Source: Enoplolaimus lenunculus (Eukaryota; Nematoda; Enoplea; Enoplida; Thoracostomopsidae). From it: a stretch of 64,000 nt of DNA. Positions 12,999-26,008 of the stretch are shown piece after piece. The stretch spans positions 62,001 through 126,000 of the forward strand of contig JASANG010000773.1 in NCBI GenBank assembly GCA_030248215.1, written 5' to 3'. The notes beneath the pieces are model-generated. The model had not been told where the DNA came from. It saw only the letters and a list, made by a program, of their open reading frames with translations, and ran no database searches. Numbering within the stretch: the first letter of the stretch is position 1; each line of letters starts with the position of its first letter. The position numbers and the translations under genes are program-made.

Positions 12999-13969
12999 TA
13001 GCTTTCAGAGAAATTAAGGGGAAAACCAATTATGTTCGCAGTACTTTGGGGAAAGGGTCATCCCGACCGTGCAGTTCGGACACCTAGACCTACACCTTAT
13101 CAAATTCCAGCAGAAACAAGAAAAGCGCATTTTATAATTCTATCCCACATAGCTTATTGGGTGGTAGTCTTAACAGTCAAATGATACCTTTTAAATAGAC
13201 CATCACTGTCACTTTTGCTTATTAGTTTTTATTCACAGTTAAGATTTTGCATTTCCGTTTATCCGTTTCTTTATGCGGAGCACTAGCAAAGTATTTAAAC
13301 CTGTTCAATCTTTGAGTATACACAATGGAATGTTTAGGTAATTTACGTGAATTGGTGAAAATAGTTTTCACTAATAGGGGCCTGACTACTCAGAAAATCC
13401 TAAGCATACCGTCACCCTATGTCTTAACATTAGTTATAGCTTTACTATGTCTCCAGTCACCAAATGTCTTAATGGACAAAGCCGCTGTAATTAAACTTTG
13501 GTAAATAATAATATGTTAATATGTCAACAAAAATAACCACTTACAACTCCTCTAAGTTCTAGCAACTTTTACTTAAATTTTCATTACAGGATCAATTTCT
13601 ATTATTGGCAATCTAGAGCTGTTCTTCAACGACGCACCATATTTAGTGCGCAGACAATATTACAAGAATAATGCAAACTTTAGCCTTATCGAGATTCTAT
13701 ACGTAAACATTTGTTTCAGGTCACTATACACAAACATAAGTATTTGAAACACTAATTTAATTTAATTTTTCTTGTTATGTAACAACGTAGCTAGTGCCTT
13801 GTTGCTGGTGAGAAATGTAAGAGCGTTACTCTCGCGTCCGCGTTTTTGCAGCCAAACTTGTACATGCAACTTGCACGTGCAAGTTCGCTCAAAAAGATCT
13901 TTGAATTTCTTCTACTTGCAAGTAATTCGCTGTAATTCATGCTATTAAATTTAATTCTCACGTGTGAAC

Positions 13970-14176
13970 CAGGGTGGCAACAAAGGTTCGGATTCGGATC
14001 CGGCAAAAAGTTGGGATTCGGATTCGGTTGTGGAAACGCCGAATCCAAAAGCCGAATCCAACAAATTTCGCCAATATGTTTTTCATTGCAGGATTCGGAT
14101 TCGGATTCGGTGTCGGATTCGGCAAATTAGCACTGGATTCGGATTCGGTCAAATAGTAGATTCGGTGCCACCCTGG
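13970..14176. mobile_element. MITE with GGATTCGGATTCGG core
   Basis: Ends ACCAGGGTGGCAAC and GGTGCCACCCTGGT are inverted repeats. The interior is mostly GGATTCGG repeats, with inverted GCCGAATCC copies at the centre. Several open frames here are translations of the repeat, not genes. Confidence 0.6.
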
Positions 14177-14220
14177 TGTGAACTCAACACAGTTGCAAAT
14201 CAACCAAATATATTGCTCTG

Positions 14221-14645
14221 TCTGGTATTGCACGATGGAATACCCGAATACATAGCGCACATATAAAACGTCAACACGTAGTACGCATTGCGTAGTCGCT
14301 ACACAGTACGCAGCGTAGTGTAAAACGTAATCAATCATATAGTAGCTAGCATAAGTAGTTGAAGCAGTGTCGCGATGGCTGAGTTTGGAATAGCCAAAGG
14401 TCGCTGGATCGAATTCATTCGTGGTCAATTGTTTCAACTGCTTCGCAGTAACATAAACTTGCATACATTACCCTTAAGACCGTGCGACCTTACATGGTGA
14501 CCCCGAAGGACAGCAAGGGCATACAGCCGCGGTGTGAGCCCATAAAAAGGTGTGACGGTCAGGGGACGACCTCCTCGAAAAGGGGATGTCGGTATTGCAT
14601 AATGGAATACCCGAATAAATAGCTTACATATAAAAAGTCAACGCG
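14221..14645. repeat. 55-bp direct repeats about 370 bp apart
   Basis: The segment starting GGTATTGCA(C/T)(G/A)ATGGAATACC occurs at 14225 and 14594 in the same orientation, each followed by a TTACATATAAAAAGTCAACGC-like tail. The enclosed sequence includes a tRNA-like stretch near 14370-14425. Either a tandem duplication or the flanks of an inserted unit. Confidence 0.5.
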
Positions 14646-15269
14646 ACATTACGTATATGTTGGTTCAAAGTTACTACTGCTGATGCATATGAGGACACTA
14701 AATTAGCATCAGTTATTTATCGATGTGCAGCATCAGTATTCATCATGAGGTTTTACTTGTGTCGGTCTGTTGCAGCTGCAAGTACTCGCGGCAAAATCTT
14801 GCACGTGTGAATAATGCAAAACGCTTGAAATTAGGTCCCAACGAGTTCTAAGAGACTTTACCACACTTTTTACCCTGTAGTGCATGTAGATGGTCTACTC
14901 CATTTGCAGTTCTTTCAGTTGCGGTAATTACGATTTTAGTTTAATCAAGACCAAATTGGAATTTTGAACATTAGCGTTGGTTTATTTAATATCTGATCGT
15001 GCTTTCAATCCGATGTATTTGTAACAGTAGCAACCACTGTTACTTGGTGTTTGTAGCGTTTGAAGCAACTTTGGAAGTCCTGAAACCATGTGACAATTAT
15101 ATCTTTTTGTTTCATACATTTCTTCATAAGCTTCGACCTGGTTGAGTGGTGCATTTTGTGATATTGTAGATACACAATAGAGCTCCATTATATTTGTGTC
15201 GTATACCTTGTTAATTGCAGTAGCACACATAATTCATGTATATATAACTTTAACACGTAACAAAGTAGC

Positions 15270-18200
15270 ATGAGCTGGGGAACAGAACTATGGGTGAGTT
15301 GGTTTCAATTATGTTGTGGTGTCATTTGTGTAATGTCTTCTGCCTAGTTTTCAAATGGTCAACGATGTTTGGTGTTTCGCAAGTCGCTACCTTCCCACAT
15401 GACCAAACTCATCTACTCGGCAAACACCCAGGTTCAGTTGCCACACACGAAAACTTTTCAATAATCTAAATTTATGCGTGCATACTTTTAAGAACTGGAA
15501 CAGGAAAACTGGGTTTACGTCTCCACTATACTCAGAAATAACATATGTACGTCAGCGAGAATCTTCTGAAAATGCAAAATTTTGGGGAAAATTTTTTATC
15601 CCTTGTATCATTTCGAGGATGTATAAACCCCGACCCCTCCCTTTTGCAGCTCGAGATAGGTCTGGTGAAATTGCCTGGTTGTGTTACAACGAGCGATTCT
15701 TACTTTAGGCTCTTCGCCGGTTTTAATATAAGGTTTAATATCGACATTATAAAGTTATGTTTTAGGATCAGTTCCATAACATCAGCGCACATACCTTAAG
15801 GGGGATACAGTTTTTTGAGCGGTATAGCGATTTCCTGAGAGAAAGATGTCAAGTGGAGATGGATTATGCAAAAAATTTGAGGTAAATACGTAACCACAAG
15901 TGGTATTGACTTGATTTCATACTACCAGATACGTCCAATTGTTTATTTTAGTCTACTGTAAAATTGATATGAGTAACTTGGTGATTGGAAAATTTCGACG
16001 ATTGCGAGTTATGTGAATTATTCATTGTATTTGTGTTGTCTAGCTCGCACTACCTTTCACGGAGCTATTTGAACATATATTAATTAATTGTTGCTACATA
16101 TTTTTAGAACAGTGTGTCGCAAATTTCAGTCGAAGAAGAAAGATGAAATGGACACACAGTATGTTAGTTACTAAACGCGGCAAAGTGTTATATATTTACG
16201 TTCGAAGCATAAATTTTAGCTTTCAAAGTATAAATTTAAAGTAGTATTTTTTGGTCCTTGTAATTTCATAGATTAGTACACCAGGTGTACATTGAGCATT
16301 GCAATTAGGTGTTGTTTCCTTGCAGTTCCCTGCTTTAGTTGTATACTATTATTGCCTAATATTATTGCCGTGCCTAAGATTTAATTTCACTTTATTACAA
16401 TTCCATATCGTGACTTATGGAGGATTATCTTCTTAGCTACAGCCAACGCATAATTTCTATTATTGTTTTTGCAAAAACTTTTTGTTGCATTACATCTTTA
16501 CACCTATGTATGTAGGTTTACAACTGGCAAAGCATTTCTGGGATTGTTGAATGAAACTGTTGACATTGCGGGGCAACACGAGGTTATTGCGGAAAACTTC
16601 AAAGATCTGGTCAGTTCAGCGATTCAAACCGTTGCCAAGGATATTAGAGAAGAAAGAAAAGTTGTGAGTTAAGCTATTTTTCATCAAATTGTGTTCTGTT
16701 ATGGCAACATAACGTTACACTTTTAGCGGTAGATTTAACATACTTCATTGAAGAAAATTTTTTGTAACTAGTGATGGACTCTAGATAAAATATATTATCC
16801 GGATATCCGGCACATTTTGCCTAATAACTTTACGGATAACCGTGATTCTATAATTTGGGATAATTTTTTATCCGGATAAATTATAAAAACTGGTACGAAG
16901 TATGCATAGTATCGAAAAACAACCGTATGATATGTAAAGCTGTTATAAGCAATTCTAATTCGGGTTAGAATACCAGTCCCTTTGCGACTTATCACTAGTT
17001 AATTTTGGTTTTTCTGATATTTAGGTGCAAGTATGGTGCTACATCTGGGCTACTAGTTGCCATAAAATTACACATTCTTGAACAGAGCTCGACTTATGAC
17101 CTAATTTTATTTAACCACCGCCTCCGGATTTTTTCTGTCTCCGGTTGCACCCTTAACAGTAACATGTGAATACGGAAGTGTCGAAATCCCAATTCATTCA
17201 AAAACGGGTCAAGTCCCCGAAGCGCATGCGCTAAAACGTTTCAAAAATATTACTCAATCCTTTTAATCCAATTTCAAAACAAAACAGGTGTTGCCGAACT
17301 TTGCTTGGATTCGGTTTGTCAAAACCAGATTGTGGAAAAGAGAAGCCCATTGTGTACACAGGTACACAAACCTACACATCTACATTATATAATTACATAA
17401 GTTTTTATTACAAGAACATTATATAAAAATTGTCTCGGTTCGGAATTCATATTATATCTTTTGTTTGATTCAATATAGTAACTGTGGCATTACAGTATAT
17501 ATCTTTTGTTTGATTCAATATAGTAACTGTGGCATTACAGTATATAGGGGAAACAAAAAGATCTTTTAGATTCGAATTAGAGAACGTTTAAACATGATTA
17601 AGCACTAACGCCATGTTGCAAATTGTACCTGTATGGGTAATTTGTTGGTGCTTGTTTAAATTTTGAAACATAAATGTGTGAGAATTCAGTATTCAACTTC
17701 TGCAAAGTTTGACACCAAATCGGAACTCTATTGTCATCTTGGTTAAAATTAAGAATATCCGGATATTCGAAACCGAACGGATAATAACCGCATAAAAAAC
17801 ATTCGGATATCCTGGGCCCATCACTATTTGTGTCCTGTAGGTCTGGCTCTGAGGTTCTACTGGACCCACATTGTTATATCTTTGTTCTTTCAGTATTTGG
17901 AAGAAGTTCGACTATTGCAAAATCATATCGACGGTGCTATCCAAACCCACAATCAGGTATACGCACATTGCTTATTGCTTCAGTTATCCAACAACTTAGT
18001 GCATACATTGCATATTTACATGGAATTACTTTTACAAAAAAAGTAAATGTTGTGTTACTAGCCATGCAGTGTTTTGCTGTTATTTGGGCTAGGTTTGTTT
18101 CTGTATTGGCGAGAAACGTTTTGGTAATTTATTAAAGAAGAATTGATTGCGTTTTGAGGTTTAGGTGAAACGTGAATATTCTAAGTCATGGAAGGAATCA

Positions 18201-21200
18201 GAAACGGCGATTGCAAAATATGATAAGGCGGACCAAGATATGAATTTGTCACGAAATGATGTTGAAAAGGTTAGAAATTTTCTTACAGGTTTTTTATTTT
18301 GATAGGGTAATTATGCTCAAATTCAAATTGGTACGTAATATTTTGTGCAATTGTGTTATTTGACAATTTATTGAGCGAAGCGAAACTCCGAGCGAAGCAC
18401 CGATAATAGATTAGTTAGCTAATAGATAATTTGCATATAAACATAAATTATTGATAAGCCTGAATTAAGCGTTTTTGCAATATTTCACTAATTATTAGGA
18501 TTGCAAGCAATCTAATTTCAGCAACAATGAGTTTTTGGTGCGAGGAATCTGAATAAATTGTCTACAAACCTTCAAAACCGACTATCGAATAGTTCGCTAA
18601 TAGCTAATTTGCATATTTCCTTAATTGATAAGCCTAAATAATGGCTTTTTAAATTATTTCTCAAATTATTAGGGTTACTGAAGGGTTGTTGAGTACGACG
18701 AAACTGAATAGTTTACAAACCTCCGAAACCAAAATGATTAGGTAGCTAATAACTAATTTGCATATTAACTTAACTGCTTAGGTGTGTTCGAGCTTCGCTC
18801 AGTACAAGTAGTCCCACTACGACTGGTTGCATGTGTGTATGGGCATTACAAATATTTGAGAATACGACTAGCATGAATATGAAAGCGATATCGCGGGCGT
18901 TTGTTGTGTTCTTATTTTTAAATCAGAGAGAACCGCGTTATAGTGTGCGGTTTTGTCGCAGCTGGATATCGAATTATTAGTGCGGTTCTGGAGAATAACA
19001 CACGCCCACTTTTTAATTACTCCCTGTTATGATGTACGTATTATGTTGTTTTTAACATTACGTTAGGCGAAATTAAACATGAACACAAAGTGCCAACAAT
19101 TTGAAGAGGCCAAACACAGCTATGCATTGCAGCTGCAAAAAACCAACGAGCTTCAACGCCAACATTATCACAAAGAATTGCCTATTATTTTTGACGTTAG
19201 TAATTCTTGGTGTATATATTTCTAAAATTTCATAACGGGGGCATTTTAATTAAATTTTATAATATTGTTTTAAGCAAAGTGCAAAGGAAAGACTGTCTCT
19301 TCATTTCTATTGATATATGCTGTTAATATAGCACTGTAGTATTTTTAAAGTCGATCGTAACGTAGTCGTCACGTTTGTGCTATTACGCAAACAATTCTAG
19401 ATCAAGGTTGTGGTTACCAGAAATAGGCCTCTGGGGTTTACGCTGAACTTGGGTTGATACTATCACCCGTTTCCTGTAGTATATCTATTACTGATATTAC
19501 TACTTTGGTATCTCACATGGAACCCGCAGCTAAACCATTTATTTATTTATTTTATGCTATTAAGCTGATTATCTATAATATAGATACAGAGAGTGGCGTA
19601 TTATTGCTTGCATTACAACTGTTGGGGTATTTACAGAAATTGCGAGCAATGGACAAAAACAGGATTCTAAAAATGCAGTCTGCAATCATGCGATGCGTTC
19701 AAATTGAACGTGCCGTCTTGCCAATAATCGAAAAATGTCTTGATGGCATATTAAAGTATGCAAGTGATATTTCGCCTGATACTGATACTCAAGTTGTCAT
19801 CGAACAGTATAGGTATGTTTTGTTTGCTTGTTGAAAGCAATTTGTTCAGCTTATCGATTATTAATATTTCTTTTTCTGGTCAGCACCTTATTGTACAATC
19901 GGTAGAAATAAAACGTATCTCAAAAGCTTGCAAATTTTTATTGACAAGAAGTGTGGTTGCTGTTTCGCTATTAACAGTGATAGCTGTGTTGAAACTATTT
20001 TGGATACTAGACTTACAAATAATGAAAACTGATGCTTGGATAGTTAGGTAAAAGTTATTGAGCATAACTTTTTATACCACGATGTTTCATTTGGTCTCAT
20101 TGATAGGGATGTGGTAGCATAGGTTAAAACATGAATGTAATATAGCTTCGGTCAACGAATATTGTAACTGTTCATATAATAGAAGTTTCTGTTTAGGTCG
20201 GGATATTTGCCTCCTCAAGATATTCCATTCGATGACCTGTCTAACGACGGCAGCAGCGATATACCCGATTGTTCACCTATAGCCGGCAATGGCGCACCAC
20301 AACTGATTAACGGCCACAATCGAAGCAGCCGGATATTAAGTGGTGAACAAATTTATCAAAATCCGCGACAGAAAACTTCACTTGACGGCAGTTCAAGCGT
20401 TACACGCAAAGAAACGATGCCGAGACGAAAATTCAACAAGATAAAATCGCTAATTGCGTCATCGTCAATTTCGAGATCGGAACGAGACTCGACTGTGAAA
20501 TCGAGCGAATTTGCAGACCTGCCCCCGCAACAGCGGTTGAATAAAATTCGCGAGCGCATCGATACTGTACAGAACAATTTAAACCAGTTAACATCCGCAA
20601 GGTTGGTTAAGGGTTGGAATTGGTGGGTTTTTGGGTGAAGGTCTGGAGCGTAACTAGGATTAAGAAATGTTTTTATGTTAACTGAATAAATCCATAAAAC
20701 CCCTCGACAAAAATCACAAAAAATGTTGTCCCCTAAACCTTACGGCTACGCCCTTGTAAGGATTCAGTAGAAGCTATGGAGCACTCTTGTTTGAAAGAGG
20801 ATGATCAAGAGGAGGTTAGCGAGAGTTCTAGTGGTACTTCCGTGAAATCTGTGACTTGAAGATTTTATGTTTTTGTTGTAGGTACCATTATAACAATATT
20901 TGATGTTATAGAGACGGTTTAATGAAAATGCAACGCGTTTACGAGCAAACCCCAAAATACGGCAACGTTACTGACGTCCGCAGTGAAATGCAAGTGAATG
21001 CTGCGTCAATAGAAAAACTGCAAGATGAGCTAGGACGGTTGGAGGTATGATTAATAAATTTGTGTCAGGATTCAAATAATGATTGAATTAGAATTTTATT
21101 GGAAACTGATTGAAAATTATATAGGAGTCATTTCAAAGAGGCTAGTTATCTTGTATATATTTAAATATTTTTTCATTTTATTTTATTTTCAATTTTCAGA

Positions 21201-24048
21201 TGTGGGAAAAAGAAGCAGTTTCGCAGCTAAATACACCAATCAATCAAGCTGCTGGCAGAAGTCATTCCATTTATTCGCCTGGTAGGTTTGCAGATTTACG
21301 GAAAATTCACTGTAAATCTATTTTGTAAAGATACAGTCGGCAAGTGTGTAGCTTTTGTTTGGGTATGTTTCACCAGAAAGCGTTGAAAACTAGTGCCACA
21401 TTCATAACTGTCTTAATCGATTCTTATGCATCGTTCACAATAAAAAATTTCATTTTGCCACTGAAAACATTGTAAGGTAGTGATAACACGCGTTAATTTT
21501 AAAAATTGTTATGAGTTAACCCTACCCTAACGCAAAAATTGCGTTAAACGTACCGTAGCACATGTAACAGCCCTCTCCTAATGCGTGGCACGGAGCATTT
21601 TGTAACATGCGTTAGGGTAGGGTTAACGCAATTTTTACGTTATGGTAGGGCTAACGCATGTCAATTATAAAATTTGACACGTGTTAACCCTACCTTGTAA
21701 TGTTTTAGGCAACAAAATCAAATTTTTTATCGTTAACGATGCATTACTTCCATATTTCTTTGCTTTATTTGTTGCTAGTATTGCAGCCATTAGTGCAACT
21801 GGTGCAATTGCAATTACTGATATCATTCTTGTTGCGTGTTACATAGCTGGACTTCTCATTACATGCCTTATAATTTTTTCTTCATTGCACAATGCAGTGT
21901 TGTTATAGGTGCTAGCCTGTCATCACAGCATTCGTCTGAAGCAACCAGCGCAAGTGAAAATCGCATTTCGACCATTTTTGGCTTCAACACTAATAACACG
22001 ATGCATTACAAACGAAATAATTCTGCCGGCGGACAGCACAAACGACATTCTTCAGTCCCGCGGCGGCCTCACTCCAGCCTAAGTTCAGACTCGACCACGT
22101 CCCGTCAGAGTAGTCCGTCAGAAAATAGGTCCCGAACTTTTGGCGAGAATGGAGGGTCTAGGAGTGCAACAGGGAATCTGAAACATAGCTGTTCAAGTCA
22201 TGAGTCTTCCGGTTTGTATGGCGCTGGTTCCTATAATGGCCAATTACCAGATCGAATCAGGCATTTGTCTGAGCATCATACAAGTGCGGCTAATGGGTTT
22301 AACGAGGTAGGCAATTCAAAAAAAACCGCGTATTCTGGTGGTAGTGGGCCGCTTTCGTATTTGTCCTCTGCCGCTCCGAAGCTGCAGCCGTCGCATATCG
22401 CTGGATCTTTGGTCAATTCGTTGCGGGTGGGTGCTGCTAGTGGTAGTCCTGATAGGCAGTATACGAACGGCAGGTACTCTCCGAGTCGGGAGTCAACGTC
22501 TCCTCCGTTGTCCCAGTATAATAATCGAGCAGCAGCGCCAGGGAGACGATACCAGGAAAATGTGAATCAAACGGCTGCTAACAAAATTTCGAATTCGCTG
22601 TAAGTTCATTAAAATTCCTGTCTGGCTGGCAGTATTAAACTGATATTATATGTTTAATAATAATTAAACTGATATACTGTGTTTAATACGACGTGTTTTG
22701 AAATTTGATATTGCTATACAAATGTCAGTCTATATACACTTTTTAATTTTAGTTGTAAACCTGTTAGAGGAATTGAATACACAGAAACTTGGTACGCATA
22801 TCTTTACATTCGGATCTTGTTTTCATTTTGAATCTGAGCGTTGAATTATATTTTTTCTTTCAGGTTTGGCGGTGCAGAGCCAAGGAGATTTATGGTGGGC
22901 GCAAAATCAAGTCCTGCCCGTAACAATGCCGGTTGTTCAAATGGCCAAAACAATGTGACAATGCTGATATTGGGCACGTGTCGAGTATTATATAGTTTTG
23001 ACGGTGAGCGATTTTAGGGCTGATTTGTTGTAAAATGTTAATACTACTCCTACTGAAACAAATCATCGAATTTCGTGATTTGTGATAGACTTTAGTGTTA
23101 AGTGTATAATATTGAAAAGTAGAGGGGGTTGTTGTATTAGAGCATTTGTTAAACCTAACATAATTCGTTATTTTCAAATTCTTTATGCTTGCTTTATTGT
23201 TCACTACTTAAGTATGTTGCTTGCAGGGTAAATTGTCAATGGCGTAATGCAGTACCGTGCTGACTGTTTAAACATTGCTGGATGTCTTTATTTAGAGTTC
23301 TTTTTAACGTTCATACTAGGGATCGACCGGATCCGAGATCCGGATCCGGGCCGGATCTCTGCAATTTTTAAGATCCGGATCCGGTAAAATAAACTACCGG
23401 ATCTCCGGATCCGAAACTTGATATACAAACAAAAACATACCAATATTGGTGTATGTATTTCAACTATGCGTACGTAATCTATTAAGCACTGCGTGAGCAT
23501 TAATACTTTGTTGGAATGTCAGGTTAATGACATCCACGTGGAGACCAGTGTTGTTGCGGAAGAAGAACAAACATAAAAATTTTAAAGACTTCTTTTTTAG
23601 TTGCTGTAAGCTTTGTTGACTAATTTTGCGAAACAATCAGTTGAACTTTTGGTATTTTATATACGCGTTAGGTATTGAAAAACTATCCAGCTAGTAAGAT
23701 CCGGATCCGGGCCGGATCTGAATTTTAAGATTCGGATCCGGTAAATGCAAAATTTTGGATCCGGTCATTCCCTAGTTCATACATCGGTCAGTTTTGTTTT
23801 AATGTCGAGTTCAATTTTTTGCACCTGATTTGCGTGGATGGTTGATTTCAGGAGGGAACGAAGGAACAATCAGCGTTCGTGAGGGTGAAGAACTTCTGAT
23901 ACTTGAACGAGACGAGGGAGATGGCTGGACACGGGTGATTCGTGCGACGGAAGGAAATTCTAAGGACTTTGAAGCCGGTGCGGTATCGAGTAACGATGAC
24001 GGATTTGTTCCCACGACGTATTTGGATTGTAAATTTTATCGAAATTAA
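15270..24048 (+). CDS. FNBP1L: TOCA-1/FNBP1L/CIP4-family F-BAR, HR1 and SH3 protein, complete (15 exons)
   Basis: Exons: 15270-15293, 15766-15881, 16108-16158, 16516-16663, 17894-17956, 18165-18269, 19067-19195, 19637-19812, 20197-20601, 20912-21044, 21200-21281, 21909-22599, 22753-22791, 22864-23003, 23852-24048. Phases agree throughout and give 832 residues plus TAA. The start MSWGTELWDQF is the family signature. The F-BAR domain covers about residues 1-285 (GKAFLGLLNE..AGQHEVIAEN; RAVLPIIEKCLDGI). HR1 lies at about 368-455 (DLPPQQRLNKI). A Ser-rich linker follows at about 478-708, mostly from one 691-nt exon. SH3 covers about 755-828 (CRVLYSFDG; ISVREGEELLILERDEGDGW; GFVPTTYL). In this family F-BAR bends membrane, HR1 binds active Cdc42, and SH3 recruits N-WASP and dynamin, linking endocytosis to actin assembly. 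The SH3 loop between WTRV and GFVP is about 14 residues longer than in vertebrate TOCA-1. Assignment among FNBP1, FNBP1L and TRIP10 is not possible; the gene probably predates that split. Confidence 0.94.
16770..17825. mobile_element. hAT-like non-autonomous element in FNBP1L intron 4
   Basis: Left end AGTGATGGACTC and right end GGGCCCATCACT are inverted, and TCCGGATA repeats sit just inside both (16795-16880 and 17755-17815). The middle, from 17000 to 17740, is unrelated sequence that includes a CGGTTGCACCC-ended fragment and an exact 45-bp tandem duplication. It lies between coding exons 4 and 5, ending about 70 bp before exon 5. No transposase seen. Confidence 0.45.
17454..17543. repeat. 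Exact 45-bp tandem duplication
   Basis: The unit beginning ATATCTTTTGTTTGATTC occurs at 17454-17498 and again, with no visible difference, at 17499-17543. The identity implies a recent event, or an assembly artefact. Confidence 0.8.
18373..18826. repeat. Non-coding element with about 170-bp tandem units (copy 2)
   Basis: Same family as 5520-6510: GAGCGAAGC head, two units carrying GCTTTTTAAATTATTTCTC..TTAGGGTTAC-type motifs at about 18457 and 18628, and the tail GTCCCACTACGACTGG preceded by an inverted GCTTCGCTC. It sits in an FNBP1L intron. Confidence 0.6.
21470..21712. mobile_element. Palindromic MITE in FNBP1L intron 11
   Basis: Ends ACATTGTAAGGTAG and CTACCTTGTAATGT are inverted repeats with one or two differences. 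The arms hold GTTAACCCTACC/GGTAGGGTTAAC copies in opposite orientation, so single-stranded it would fold into a long hairpin. No coding capacity. Confidence 0.65.
23318..23777. mobile_element. MITE with GGATCCGGATCCGG core in the last FNBP1L intron
   Basis: Ends ACTAGGGATCGACCGGATCC and GGATCCGGTCATTCCCTAGT are inverted. Dense GATCCGG repeats sit inside each end with about 280 bp of unrelated sequence between. It splits the two SH3-coding exons and ends 75 bp before the last exon. Confidence 0.6.
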
Positions 24049-26008
24049 CTCAACAACGAAAAACATCAGGCTCACATGGTTTGTGTAATTTTGGGTGCTT
24101 TGGCGCGGAAATTGTTTTCGAATTAGGTGCCAATTTTGGGAAACGGTCATCTGTGTTAAGATGGGTGAATGCGAAATTAAACGTTCTGGCTGAACAGCTG
24201 CATTGATGTCGTAATTGATGTATTTTAGTTTAGGCTTTCGAGTATGGTGTTTACTGGTCGATTACTGATTTGATGTAATGTTTGGCGATAACAATGCATT
24301 TATTGAGTGAATCCCCGACGGCTGTGGCTAATGAGATTATTTTGAAAAGCTGGTGTTTTACAGGATATTACATTTAGTTTTACCGTTATTAATTTTGGTG
24401 TAGTTGAGTGATGTTATCTTAGGCAAACGACGAGTATGGAAAGTAATACATTGCGGCCTTGCGGGGATATAGTGATATATGGTGCCATTATACATAAACG
24501 GATATGAAGAGATTTGTTGTGGCTTACGACAGTTGGTAGTATTTCAATAGTTTTGGACTTGAATTTTATTAGTCTGCGTGGTTGGAGAGGGACACCGACG
24601 CTTACGCCAGATCTATCGAGGTTCGTGACTGTTCTGCAAGGATTATGCCGGTTTTTAGAATAATTTGTCGAATGTGGAAAAGGTTTCATATTCACAACTA
24701 TGGGCACTTACTGACCTCAGTCTGTGTGAATATTTTCGCTTGGCTTGTGTCGAGGTGGATGCAATCGTTTTATTGTGAAAGAAAATGGTTAACTCTGTCA
24801 ATGTTTAGAATATTGGAACAGGTGGCGACTGTTTCGTGTGTTATATTTTTTATGACCACAGAGCTGATGTATCTATTGTTGCTCATATTTGTGAGTTCCT
24901 TCTGGTTGTGGTTTTGACGAATTCGGCTTCATCGGCGACGATATTTGATATTACTATATTGTGTAGCTTCGAATATGTTACGTTATGCAAACGAGCAATT
25001 TTGCTGCCCAATCAGTGCGCTGGTTACTTCGTATTTGGTTTAGAAATAGGTTACTTTCAAGAGAATTAATACCAAAATGGTTGTACAAGTACGATTATTC
25101 CCACATTAACTGAATTATAGGCTTTCAGAAGCCGAGACGATTGGTGATTGAATAATATTTTTTAAACTTTAACTCATTTGTGTTGGATAAAATTTAAATT
25201 CGTATTATTATAATTTTATAAAAAGAGCAATCAGCCTGGTGTACGTTGAAGGGTTCTTCGCAACTCTTCTTGCAACTTTGTGGCAGCTTGATCTTACGTT
25301 TTATGTATGGTTTGCTTAATCGTGGACAGAAATTGCATACGTCGATTTGACCGTAAACTTGTGCCTTTTCCTGGTTCATCAAAACTGTCAGTTCGTCATT
25401 TTGATACCAAGCTCATTTTTACGCAGCGACACTTGATGTAAGAAGTAATAACAGATTTGAGGCATGAAAGATTTTAGCCTATTTGTTTCGGTTGACCGGG
25501 ATAAGCTGTGGTGTTTAATTTTAATTTTTTGTAATAAAAATAATATTAACCTGTCCGAACTCAGCAGTGTAACGAGTAACGAGTGGAGTTACAATACTTA
25601 AAAATGAATTTCCGGATACGGAATTTCTGATAGCCGAAATCCGGACCCGGATGCAACTATGGTGACGGATATCATCGGCCAGTTCTAGGAAGCCTAATGT
25701 TTTGTTCTATAAAATTTCATTATTGTTTTTACAGAAGGTAATTATTTGGCGTACATATCGATCATTATGTATATATACGTACTGCTACAACATTCACTGT
25801 TATGATTATTGTCTTTCTTTTTTTATATTTGACGGTTGTGCTGCTTAAATTCCATAGCTTCTTACATATTATTTGCTGTTTACTATTGGATTTCCGTTTT
25901 TCACTGGATTTTCTAGTAGTTTCAGTGTTAGTATATTAAATATTGTTTCAAAAAGTTAAATTGGAAATGTTGGCGAATTTGAATTATTGCAGATTTGCAC
26001 TAATCACT

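Larger units (their letters stand above)
10508..15269. other. Intergenic region between divergent C2CD2-like and FNBP1L-like genes
   Basis: 4.8 kb between the two start codons, which point away from each other. It contains MITEs (11414-11856, 13970-14176), a cluster of tRNA-derived SINE heads (12062-12998), a fragment of a GTGTGAA-ended MITE (about 13850-13968) and a 55-bp direct repeat (14221 and 14590). No coding exon recognised. Promoters of both genes should lie here, but no clear TATA or initiator was identified. Confidence 0.6.

Noticed and set aside
13958-14464. 168-residue minus-strand frame
   Set aside because: Part of it translates the GGATTCGG MITE core; the rest shows no domain.
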